Origin: an uncultured Mailhella sp.
GTDB taxonomy: Bacteria > Desulfobacterota > Desulfovibrionia > Desulfovibrionales > Desulfovibrionaceae
Length of the DNA stretch: 6,205 bases
NCBI RefSeq assembly: GCF_905187505.1
Contig: NZ_CAJJIC010000135.1
Span: 1-6,205, forward strand
Direction: 5' to 3'
Shown here: one piece after another, positions 1 through 6,189 of the stretch
Layout: every line of letters begins with the position of its first letter
Numbering within the stretch: position 1 is the stretch's first letter
Notes under the pieces: model-generated
What the model was told of the DNA's origin: nothing
Seen by the model: the letters and a program-made list of their open reading frames with translations, nothing else
Databases searched by the model: none
Translations under genes and position numbers: made by a program

Positions 1-3000
1 CATGGGGGCGGAGGGGAGGGGCTTGCCGCAGTGGGGTTTGGGGCAGACGGTGGGGCAGGGGCCGAGTTCGACGATGAGTTCGCCTTCGCGGACGGGGATC
101 ATCTTGCGGGTGGTCTGGTAGTCGGCGGTTTTGAGCACGCGTTTGACGATGCCGTCGGTGGGGGCGAGCACGGCCTTTTCCTGCTTCATGATGGAGATGT
201 TGAACAGTTCATCTCCGGCCTTCACGATGTCGCCGGGCTTGACGTACATGACCCACAGGTCGCCGTTGGAGGGAGCGGCCACCTGGTAGATGTTGTTTTC
301 GTCGGCCATGGTGGTATCGGCGGCGGCCATGCGGCCTTCGGCCACTTTGACTTCATGGCTGATGATGATGGAGTCGAAGCTGTAGCGCACGGTGACGGTA
401 CCGTGGTCGGTGACGGGGCTCACGCGGAAGATGGTCATCTTGTGGGGCTTGCCGCTGGAGTCGGTGAACTGGAGTTCCTGACCCTGTTTGAGGCCTTCGA
501 ACCACACGTGCAGGGGCAGGCGGTTGGGATCGCCGTACTTCTTGACGAACTGCATGGTTTTGACGGCGTCGCCGGGGTGGTTCAGGTACATGACCAGTTC
601 TTCGTCGGTGGGGGTGCGCTTGATGATGGCGGCGCAGGCCTTTTCTTCGGCCTTGACGTTGACGTCCTTCAGGTGATCGAGGGGGGAATCCTCGGTACGG
701 GACGCCAGCGCGGAGCGATAGGCCGAGCTGCCGAAGGCGCTTTCGTACACCCAGTCGGCGGGGAAGCCGAGCGGCAGGCGGCCGAACTTGCCGAGCAGGA
801 GGTTCCTGAAGGCGTCGTTGCAGTCGCGGTAGATGTCGAGGCGCTGTTCACGCAGCAGGTCGTCCACTTCCTCTTCGGGGGTGACGGCGGCAAGTTCCGC
901 CACGCGGATGAGTTCCTGCACGCCCTTTTCACCGCTGCGCTTGAAGGCGTTGGTCACGGCGAGGAAGGCGGTGTTCCAGGTGATCTGGGAACCGGGGGTC
1001 ACGTCGTGGTAGCGCACGATCTGCCGGATGGCGGCAAGGAAGCGCAGCATGTGGGGCAGAAGCTGGATGTAGCCCTGTTTCATGGCGCCTTCCTGCGACG
1101 AGGAGGTGGCGCCGCCGGGCATGCAGTGCTTCACGGCGTTGTAGTCGGTGCCCTGGAAGTACGGCGAGCAGTAGCGGTCGTAGAAGGGCATGATCTGCTT
1201 GAGCACGAAGTTGGCCTGGGCGATCATGTCCTTGTTGACCATGGTCTTGAGGCCGAGTTCGTTTTCCATGTAGGCCACGGTGGCGAGCACGTCGCCCTGA
1301 CCGTAGGTACGTACGCTGGCGCCGAGGCCGGTATCCACGATCTGCGCGCCGGCCTTGGCGGCCGCGCCCACGGCCGGGATGAACAGGCCGTCGGTGGTGT
1401 GGCGGTGATAGTGAAGCACGAGGTCGGGCCAGCGCTTTCTGATGGCCTGAACGAGGGTGGCGATGAACGTGGGCGAGCAGATGCCGGCCATGTCCTTGAG
1501 GCCCAGAATGATTCTGCGCGAGGCGTCCTTCTGGTTGCAGCCCGCGATGTTGCCCACCATGTCGAGGGTGGCGGCGGTCACGTCGAGGTAGTGATCCACG
1601 TCGAAGCCCTTGGCCACGGAAATGGACAGGGCGGGTTCAAACACCACGTCGTTGCGCGAGAGCACCACTTCGGCGAGCGGACGCATGTTGCGCATGTCGT
1701 TCAAGAAGTCGAAGCAGCGTATGATCTGGTAGTTGTCGCAGATCATTTCGCCGGTGATGTTCATGAGATTGCGCGGCTGCGGGGTGTAGCCGAGCACGTT
1801 GGTGGAGCGCACGAGCAGCTGCTTGAGCGTCTTGGGGGCGAACTGGTTCCACGCCTGGGCCTCGGTGAAGGGGTAGGTCATGTTGGCCATCATGGCCACA
1901 TGGAAGTGCGCGCCGCCGCCGTTTTCCAGGGAGAAGAAGTTGCACGAATCGAGATAGGGGCCGATGAGCGCGTCTTCGGCGAGGCGGAAGCGGTTGCCGG
2001 TGTTGGACTGCGTCATGTCGCGGGTGGTGGTGTCGGTGAAGTGCACCATCTTGGAGTCGCGCAGAAATTCCAGCAGCTGATCGCGTTCATGCGGGTAGGG
2101 ACTGGGGGCGTAGCGGTCCGCGCCGGAGATGTGCGGAAGCACCGGCTCGAAGGCGGGCAGGCGCGGCGTGTCCACGGAGCGGTAGGCGCCGAGCTGCACG
2201 AAGGGATTGTAGCCCTTGGCCGAGATTTCCGCCACGAGGTGGCTCAGGCGTTCGCCTTCGGGCGCGAGGTCCTGATAATCGAAGAGTTCCGGCGTGTTGG
2301 CCACGAAGTTCGTATCGAAGTTCGCGGAGCGGAACTGTTCGTTCTGCAGGATGTGGCGATAGAAGGGGATCGTCGTCTTGATGCCGGAGATGGTGTATTC
2401 CTCCAGCGCGCGGTCCATGACGCTCAGAATGCGTTCCCAGCTCTTGCCGAAGGCGATGAGAAGCGCGCCCGCGGAATCGTAGTTGGAGGGGAAGTCGTAG
2501 CCGGAGCAGAGGTTGGAGTCCAGACGGATGCCGGGACCGCCGGGCGATTCGTAGCGCACCACGCGGCCGCAGTTGGGCGTAAAGTTGTTCTGCGGGTCTT
2601 CGCAGTTGATGCGGACCTGCATGGCCCAGTTCTGGGGCTTGGTGTTTTCTTCGTCGAAGGGGAGCTTCGCGCCGAAGGCAATGGCGATCTGCGCGCCCAC
2701 GAGGTCGATGCCGTAGCGGCTTTCGGTAATGCCGTGCTCCACCTGGAGGCGGGTGTTCACTTCGATCATGTAGGGCGTGCCGTCCTGCGTGACCAGAAAT
2801 TCCACCGTGGCGAGGGAGTAGTAGTTCACGGCCTTGATGAGGGCGCGGGCGTATTCTTTGAGCTGATTGCGCAGCTTTTCGGTCATGCCCGGCCACGGCG
2901 AAGGCGTGATTTCCACGAGCTTCTGATGGTTGCGCTGCACGGTGCAGTCGCGTTCGTCGAAGGCGAACACGTTGCCGTACTGGTCGGCGATCACCTGAAT

Positions 3001-3663
3001 TTCGATGTGCCGCACGTGCTCAAGATAGCGTTCCACGAACAGGCGCGGATTGCCGAACGAGGCTTCGGCCATGGTGGACGCCTTCACGAAGGCGTCTTCG
3101 AGCTCCTGCATGGTGCGGATGACGAAAATGCCGCGTCCGCCGCCGCCGCCCTCGGCCTTGAGCATGACCGGCAGGCCGATCTTCTTGATGACCTTGCGCG
3201 CGCCTTCGATGTCCACCGCGCCGTCGGAGCCGGGAACCACGGGCACGCCGATCTTCATGGCAAGATTTCTCGCCTGAACCTTGTTGCCCAGGAGGTTCAT
3301 GGACTCGCACGTCGAGCCGATGAACGTAATGCCCGATTCCGCACACTTGCGCGGGAAGTTGTCGTCTTCGGAGGCGAAGCCCCAGCCGGGATGAATGCCC
3401 ACCACGCCGCGGGCCTTGGCCTTGCTGATGATGAGGTCAAGATCCAGATAGGCGGAGGGATTGGGGCCGAGAAGCATGAGCTCCTGGGCCGCGGATGCCG
3501 CGGGGGAGGTCTTGTCCACGTCGGTGGCCGTCATGATGGCGACGGCGCCGAAACGTTCGCGTATGGCGCGGCATATGCGCCGCGCGGGGATGCCGCGGTT
3601 GGCCACCAGTATGGCCTTGCCCTTGAGCTCGGCCTGAACTTGTTCCATGGTTTTTGCAGACAT
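1..3663 (-). CDS. pyc: Pyruvate carboxylase, single-chain, 3' end outside window
   Basis: Biotin-dependent carboxylase with pyruvate carboxylase architecture, expected to make oxaloacetate from pyruvate, bicarbonate and ATP in the cytoplasm. I translated it from the minus strand. Residues ~16-460 are the biotin carboxylase: VANRG at 20-24, ATP-grasp glycine loop at 172-178, EVNTRLQVEH at 301-310. The carboxyltransferase starts near 542: DTTTRD 544-549, Q552, QLLVR ending at R619, Y626, KDMAG with the probable carbamylated lysine K723, and metal-type histidines H751 and H753. MPGG lies at 848-851. The biotinyl domain covers ~1122-1200, with biotin lysine K1160 in IMKQE. A tail with C1203, C1207 and C1212 continues to the window edge; no stop is visible after 1221 codons, already longer than the usual ~1150. 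The ATG at 3663 is preceded by GGAG; the second in-frame ATG (3648) has no comparable site. Family is secure. Several motifs are non-canonical, so the exact keto-acid substrate is inferred. Confidence 0.93.
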   Translation of the reverse strand, partial: MSAKTMEQVQAELKGKAILVANRGIPARRICRAIRERFGAVAIMTATDVDKTSPAASAAQELMLLGPNPSAYLDLDLIISKAKARGVVGIHPGWGFASEDDNFPRKCAESGITFIGSTCESMNLLGNKVQARNLAMKIGVPVVPGSDGAVDIEGARKVIKKIGLPVMLKAEGGGGGRGIFVIRTMQELEDAFVKASTMAEASFGNPRLFVERYLEHVRHIEIQVIADQYGNVFAFDERDCTVQRNHQKLVEITPSPWPGMTEKLRNQLKEYARALIKAVNYYSLATVEFLVTQDGTPYMIEVNTRLQVEHGITESRYGIDLVGAQIAIAFGAKLPFDEENTKPQNWAMQVRINCEDPQNNFTPNCGRVVRYESPGGPGIRLDSNLCSGYDFPSNYDSAGALLIAFGKSWERILSVMDRALEEYTISGIKTTIPFYRHILQNEQFRSANFDTNFVANTPELFDYQDLAPEGERLSHLVAEISAKGYNPFVQLGAYRSVDTPRLPAFEPVLPHISGADRYAPSPYPHERDQLLEFLRDSKMVHFTDTTTRDMTQSNTGNRFRLAEDALIGPYLDSCNFFSLENGGGAHFHVAMMANMTYPFTEAQAWNQFAPKTLKQLLVRSTNVLGYTPQPRNLMNITGEMICDNYQIIRCFDFLNDMRNMRPLAEVVLSRNDVVFEPALSISVAKGFDVDHYLDVTAATLDMVGNIAGCNQKDASRRIILGLKDMAGICSPTFIATLVQAIRKRWPDLVLHYHRHTTDGLFIPAVGAAAKAGAQIVDTGLGASVRTYGQGDVLATVAYMENELGLKTMVNKDMIAQANFVLKQIMPFYDRYCSPYFQGTDYNAVKHCMPGGATSSSQEGAMKQGYIQLLPHMLRFLAAIRQIVRYHDVTPGSQITWNTAFLAVTNAFKRSGEKGVQELIRVAELAAVTPEEEVDDLLREQRLDIYRDCNDAFRNLLLGKFGRLPLGFPADWVYESAFGSSAYRSALASRTEDSPLDHLKDVNVKAEEKACAAIIKRTPTDEELVMYLNHPGDAVKTMQFVKKYGDPNRLPLHVWFEGLKQGQELQFTDSSGKPHKMTIFRVSPVTDHGTVTVRYSFDSIIISHEVKVAEGRMAAADTTMADENNIYQVAAPSNGDLWVMYVKPGDIVKAGDELFNISIMKQEKAVLAPTDGIVKRVLKTADYQTTRKMIPVREGELIVELGPCPTVCPKPHCGKPLPSAPM

Positions 3664-3665
3664 TT

Positions 3666-4838
3666 CTACTCCGAGGAAGGTGCGGGTTCCGAAGGGCTTT
3701 TCCTCCCGTCGTCGCGGGGAAGAAGAGAGCCGCCCAGAAACGTCGCCGTTCCGTATGCTGTACTGAGACGAAGCGCGCCGGATGCCGTCACGCCGTCAAC
3801 CACGCCCTCACAGGGGATTCTGACCATGGTCTCCCTTTCGGGGCAGGCGTCGGCGAGAGTCACGCGGCAGCCGCGGAAGGCGAGGTGCCTTTGCGCCAGC
3901 GCGGGCCACCACGGTTTGAGGGTCTTTTCTTGTGAATAGCAGGAAAAAATGGAGCTAGCAAGATGCGTCCAGAGCGTGAAAATAGTCACGATGTCCTTGT
4001 TTTTCTTGCCGATTTCTTCACCGTTTCGTATCTTCGGAAGGCTTGAGGCAAGCTCCGCGCCGTCTGCGCAACACAGGACTCCTGCGGAAAAAGCATAGTT
4101 ATCCCGCAGTGTTGAACTCGGCGGGCAGGAGGTGATGTTGAAGCCCGTGCCCGCAATGAGCGCGCCGCGGCGCTCTTCCATGAGCATGCCGCCCACCTTG
4201 CGGCAGTCTTCGCGTCCGGGCATGACGCCGGGGCGGAACGTGGGAGCGGCCTGAAGAAGATCGTTGGGCCACTTGAGCATGACGGGACAGCCTTCGCGGC
4301 TGAGGGCCTCGGCCATGAGCGCTCCGCAGGCGGGAGCCGCGGCTTCGGAGTCGAAGGGCGGCTTCATGGGCAGGCGCAGCGCGGTGTAGAGGTTGCCGGC
4401 CGGAGAGCTCCAGGCGCGGCGCATCTGGCCGCGTCCCGCGCTCTGCGAGAGGCAGAGCACCGAGGACCATTCGGGAAAGATATCGGCTTCCACAAGAAGG
4501 CGCGCCGCATCGAGGCTTGAGGTGGCCGCTCCCGTGAGGTACACTGGACCGGGCACTCCCGCCGCGGGACGCTCAAGCCAGCGCACGCCGTTCTTTTCGC
4601 AGCTCCTCCAGCCGCGCAGCGCCGCGTTGCGGGCGTCGGAGCCGCCTTGCGCGGAAGATGGATCGGCGCACGATGATGCGTCGGCACCCGGCGCATCTTC
4701 AGGGCGCGGAGTCTCTTCGGGCAGGGCGAGCGGCGAGGCGGCCAGCTGCGCCGGAGAAAAGGGCAGGGCCGTGGGAGCCTGTTCCCCTATGGGGGGCAGG
4801 CCTTCAAAAAGCAGGCGCACGACGGCGCATTCGTTCAT
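3666..4838 (-). CDS. birA: Biotin--[biotin carboxyl-carrier] protein ligase, HTH-less (390 aa)
   Basis: Activates biotin with ATP to biotinyl-AMP and transfers it to the target lysine of biotin enzymes; the adjacent carboxylase is the obvious substrate. Family motifs appear in order: TSSLD at 106-110, the biotinyl-AMP loop AGRGQMRRAW at 134-143 followed by SSPAGNLY, KWPNDLL at 189-195, KVGGMLMEE at 214-222, and AGTGFNI at 229-235. The C-terminal part (~320-372) resembles the small SH3-like domain (GVVDGVTASGALRL). Residues 1-90 show no helix-turn-helix and are rich in A, P, S and E, so this looks like a non-repressor ligase with an extension. The start at 4838 is chosen because GGAGG lies 4 nt upstream; starting further up would run into the divergent cca gene. 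The stop sits 2 nt before pyc. Residues ~266-302 are encoded by a markedly AT-richer patch with no frame break. Confidence 0.92.
   Translation of the reverse strand: MNECAVVRLLFEGLPPIGEQAPTALPFSPAQLAASPLALPEETPRPEDAPGADASSCADPSSAQGGSDARNAALRGWRSCEKNGVRWLERPAAGVPGPVYLTGAATSSLDAARLLVEADIFPEWSSVLCLSQSAGRGQMRRAWSSPAGNLYTALRLPMKPPFDSEAAAPACGALMAEALSREGCPVMLKWPNDLLQAAPTFRPGVMPGREDCRKVGGMLMEERRGALIAGTGFNITSCPPSSTLRDNYAFSAGVLCCADGAELASSLPKIRNGEEIGKKNKDIVTIFTLWTHLASSIFSCYSQEKTLKPWWPALAQRHLAFRGCRVTLADACPERETMVRIPCEGVVDGVTASGALRLSTAYGTATFLGGSLLPRDDGRKSPSEPAPSSE
3669..3672 (-). promoter_or_regulatory. pyc ribosome binding site abutting the birA stop
   Basis: On the minus strand GGAG is followed by TAGAA and then the pyc ATG. 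The TAG in this spacer is the birA stop codon, so the Shine-Dalgarno core lies in the last birA codons. Ribosomes ending birA finish on top of the pyc start, which suggests translational coupling. It supports the ATG at 3663 over the one at 3648. Confidence 0.7.
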
Positions 4839-4842
4839 GGTT

Positions 4843-4847
4843 CCTCC
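4843..4847 (-). promoter_or_regulatory. birA ribosome binding site
   Basis: Minus-strand GGAGG followed by AACC and the ATG at 4838. The spacing of 4 nt is a little tight but workable. It decides the birA start, because the open frame continues upstream to 5030 into the divergent cca coding sequence. Confidence 0.65.
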
Positions 4848-4891
4848 ATGGCCGGGTCGCCGGGGCGGCCCTTCGGAAAAATTCAACAAGC

Positions 4892-4909
4892 CCCTCCACC
4901 ACGGGAGGG
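4892..4909. other. Small inverted repeat in the birA/cca spacer
   Basis: CCCTCC at 4892-4897 is complementary to GGAGGG at 4904-4909 across a 6-nt loop (ACCACG). The perfect 6-bp stem does not extend. It lies just on the cca side of the AT-rich patch and could be an operator half-site pair or a leader hairpin. It is short enough to occur by chance in GC-rich DNA. Confidence 0.35.
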
Positions 4910-4956
4910 CGGCCGGGCGCAGGTCTGCGCCGATGCGGCGCGGCCGGAATGCGGCC

Positions 4957-4961
4957 GGAGG
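4957..4961 (+). promoter_or_regulatory. cca ribosome binding site
   Basis: GGAGG followed by AAACAC and the ATG at 4968, a normal 6-nt spacing. The in-frame ATG at 4848, 40 codons upstream, has no such site and would add a non-conserved Pro/Arg-rich leader, so this site fixes the start. Confidence 0.75.
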
Positions 4962-4967
4962 AAACAC

Positions 4968-6128
4968 ATGGCAGAATGGTTTGTTGTGGGCGGCGCGGTG
5001 CGCGATCTTCTTCTCGGGCGAGACGCCCACGACGTGGACATTTCCTTTTCCGGCGGCGAAGACTTCTTTCTACAGCGCTTCCCCGCGGCGCGCAATACGG
5101 GGCATGAGCCCAGAATATGGCTGGTGGGCTCGGAAGAGTTCACGCCCGTGGAAGACGACGACATCGAACGCGACATGTTCACCCGCGATCTTACCGTGAA
5201 CGCCGCCGCCTTCGATGCCGAAGGCAGACTTTTCTGCCATCCCGATTTCCTCGCGGACATGGAGGCGCGGCGCCTGCGTCCCGCTTCGCCGGACGCCTTT
5301 GCGCGCGACCCGCTGCGCATCTTCCGCACGGCGCGCTTTGCCGCCGCCTGGCCGGACTGGTCCGTGCCCGAAGAGACCCTCGACGCCATGCGCGAAACCT
5401 GCCGACGCCACGGCGATGCCGTGGCAGCCCTTCCCGCCGAACGCGTGGGCCGCGAACTTCTGCGCGCCCTCGAAGCCCCCATGCCCTCGCGCTTCTTCAC
5501 CGTGCTGCGCGACGCGGACTGCCTTTCCCCCTGGTTCGCCGAACTCTCTCCCGCCGCAGATATCCCCGCAGGGCCCAGCCCCTGGCACGACAACTCCGTG
5601 CTCGAACATACCCTCGAAGTCCTCGACCGCTGCGCCGGTCACCCCCTCGCCGCATGGATGGCCCTCTGCCACGACCTCGGCAAAATCCGTACCGACGCGT
5701 CCATCCTGCCCCATCACTACGGCCACGAACTCAAAGGCTCCGAACTCGTGAAGGCCCTCGCCGCCCGCCTGCGCCTGCCCTCCCGCCTCGTGCGCGCAGG
5801 CGTCACCGGCACCGTCCTGCACATGAAGGGCGGCATGTACGGCTCGCTCCGCGCCGGTACCCGCAGAGACCTCGTCTGCAAACTCCAGGAAACAGGCATA
5901 TTCCACGACTTCTGGATCCTCGCCGGAGCCGACGGCGGCTGGAACTGGGAACCCATGGCCGAACGCGACCTCTCTGCCGTCCGCGCCGTCCGCCTGCCCG
6001 AACAGTGGAGAAACAAGGGCGCTGAGTCCGGCAAAAGACTGCGACAGCTCCAGTGCGAAGCCCTCGCAAAACTCCCGAAATCCTCCCCAGACCGCGCTGA
6101 AAACGCCCCGCCCCTGCCCGAAAAGTAA
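4968..6128 (+). CDS. cca: CCA tRNA nucleotidyltransferase with HD domain (386 aa)
   Basis: Adds or repairs the 3'-terminal CCA of tRNAs using CTP and ATP, without a nucleic-acid template. The N-terminal class II nucleotidyltransferase head has VVGGAVRDLLLG at 6-17, the metal-binding DVD at 22-24, RDLTVNAAAFD at 73-83, and DPLRIFRTARFAA at 114-126. AERVGREL at 157-164 matches the ERVxxE helix of E. coli-type Cca, and SRFFTVLRDADCL at 174-186 matches that enzyme's next block. An HD phosphohydrolase domain follows: H214, H235-D236 in CHDLGK, H249/H250/H253, and D322 as probable last metal ligand. E. coli Cca has this domain and is slightly longer (~410 aa). The ATG at 4968 is chosen because GGAGG lies 6 nt upstream and the GGAVRD motif then falls within the first 13 residues, as is usual. 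The head is shortened between DVD and RDLTVN. It is transcribed divergently from birA-pyc and has no visible functional link to it. Confidence 0.93.
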   Translation: MAEWFVVGGAVRDLLLGRDAHDVDISFSGGEDFFLQRFPAARNTGHEPRIWLVGSEEFTPVEDDDIERDMFTRDLTVNAAAFDAEGRLFCHPDFLADMEARRLRPASPDAFARDPLRIFRTARFAAAWPDWSVPEETLDAMRETCRRHGDAVAALPAERVGRELLRALEAPMPSRFFTVLRDADCLSPWFAELSPAADIPAGPSPWHDNSVLEHTLEVLDRCAGHPLAAWMALCHDLGKIRTDASILPHHYGHELKGSELVKALAARLRLPSRLVRAGVTGTVLHMKGGMYGSLRAGTRRDLVCKLQETGIFHDFWILAGADGGWNWEPMAERDLSAVRAVRLPEQWRNKGAESGKRLRQLQCEALAKLPKSSPDRAENAPPLPEK

Positions 6129-6136
6129 AACGCAGA

Positions 6137-6162
6137 AAAGGCAGGAAAGGCAGGAAAGGCAA
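6137..6162. repeat. 9-bp tandem repeat, about 2.9 copies
   Basis: The unit AAAGGCAGG occurs exactly at 6137-6145 and 6146-6154, then as partial AAAGGCAA at 6155-6162. It starts 8 bases after the cca stop and runs directly into the GC-rich hairpin. It is purine-rich on the plus strand. No coding frame is credible here. Slippage could make it variable in copy number. Confidence 0.85.
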
Positions 6163-6181
6163 TGCGGGGCGCCGCCCCGCA
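6163..6181. terminator. GC-rich hairpin downstream of cca, possible terminator or REP-like unit
   Basis: TGCGGGGC at 6163-6170 pairs perfectly with GCCCCGCA at 6174-6181 around a 3-nt loop (GCC), giving a strong 8-bp stem. No T-run follows on the plus strand, so it is not a textbook intrinsic terminator for cca. On the minus strand the stem is followed by a pyrimidine-rich tract with short T runs. It may end transcripts, protect mRNA 3' ends, or belong to a dispersed palindromic repeat. Confidence 0.5.
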
Positions 6182-6189
6182 CCCCGCCG

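Larger units (their letters stand above)
4839..4967. promoter_or_regulatory. Divergent birA/cca intergenic region, probable promoter area
   Basis: This 129-bp spacer must carry the start signals for both divergent transcription units unless cca is read from within birA. It is GC-rich apart from one AT-richer patch at 4875-4889 (GGAAAAATTCAACAA), the likeliest place for promoter elements. I found no convincing -35/-10 pair on either strand. I also saw no obvious biotin-repressor palindrome, which fits a BirA without a DNA-binding domain. Confidence 0.4.

Noticed and set aside
31..3939. Plus-strand open frame of 1302 codons antisense to pyc and the end of birA
   Set aside because: It shares codon boundaries with pyc and is open only because pyc lacks TTA, CTA and TCA. 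Its translation is a G/H/V/A/E-rich composition with no domain I recognise, and the minus strand gives a complete set of carboxylase motifs.
3930..4100. Possible frameshift or pseudogenisation of birA at the AT-rich patch
   Set aside because: The minus frame stays open through the patch, and recognisable ligase sequence continues on both sides in the same frame, so the gene looks intact.
4848..4967. Upstream in-frame ATG for cca at 4848 (40 extra residues)
   Set aside because: It has no Shine-Dalgarno on its strand, the extra residues are low-complexity, and family members begin just before the GGAVRD motif. The ATG at 4968 has GGAGG at the right distance.
4839..4967. Biotin-responsive operator in the birA/cca spacer
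   Set aside because: I saw no long dyad of the BirA type or a BioR-type TTATnnATAA box. The only inverted repeat is a 6-bp GC stem, and the ligase has no DNA-binding domain.
4839..5030. Upstream extension of birA to 5030
   Set aside because: It would overlap the start of cca on the opposite strand, and the added residues resemble translated intergenic sequence. The ATG at 4838 has its own GGAGG.
4393..5199. Plus-strand open frame of 268 codons across birA, the spacer and the start of cca
   Set aside because: Arg/Ala/Pro-rich shadow translation in the wrong frame for cca and antisense to birA. It has no recognisable motif.
6137..6162. CRISPR-like or other defence repeat array
   Set aside because: The 9-bp units are directly adjacent with no spacers and only about three copies, so this is a simple tandem repeat.
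5070..6182. Minus-strand open frame of 370 codons over cca
   Set aside because: Same codon-register antisense artefact, opposite a gene with clear nucleotidyltransferase and HD motifs. Its start lies in the hairpin region with no ribosome binding site.
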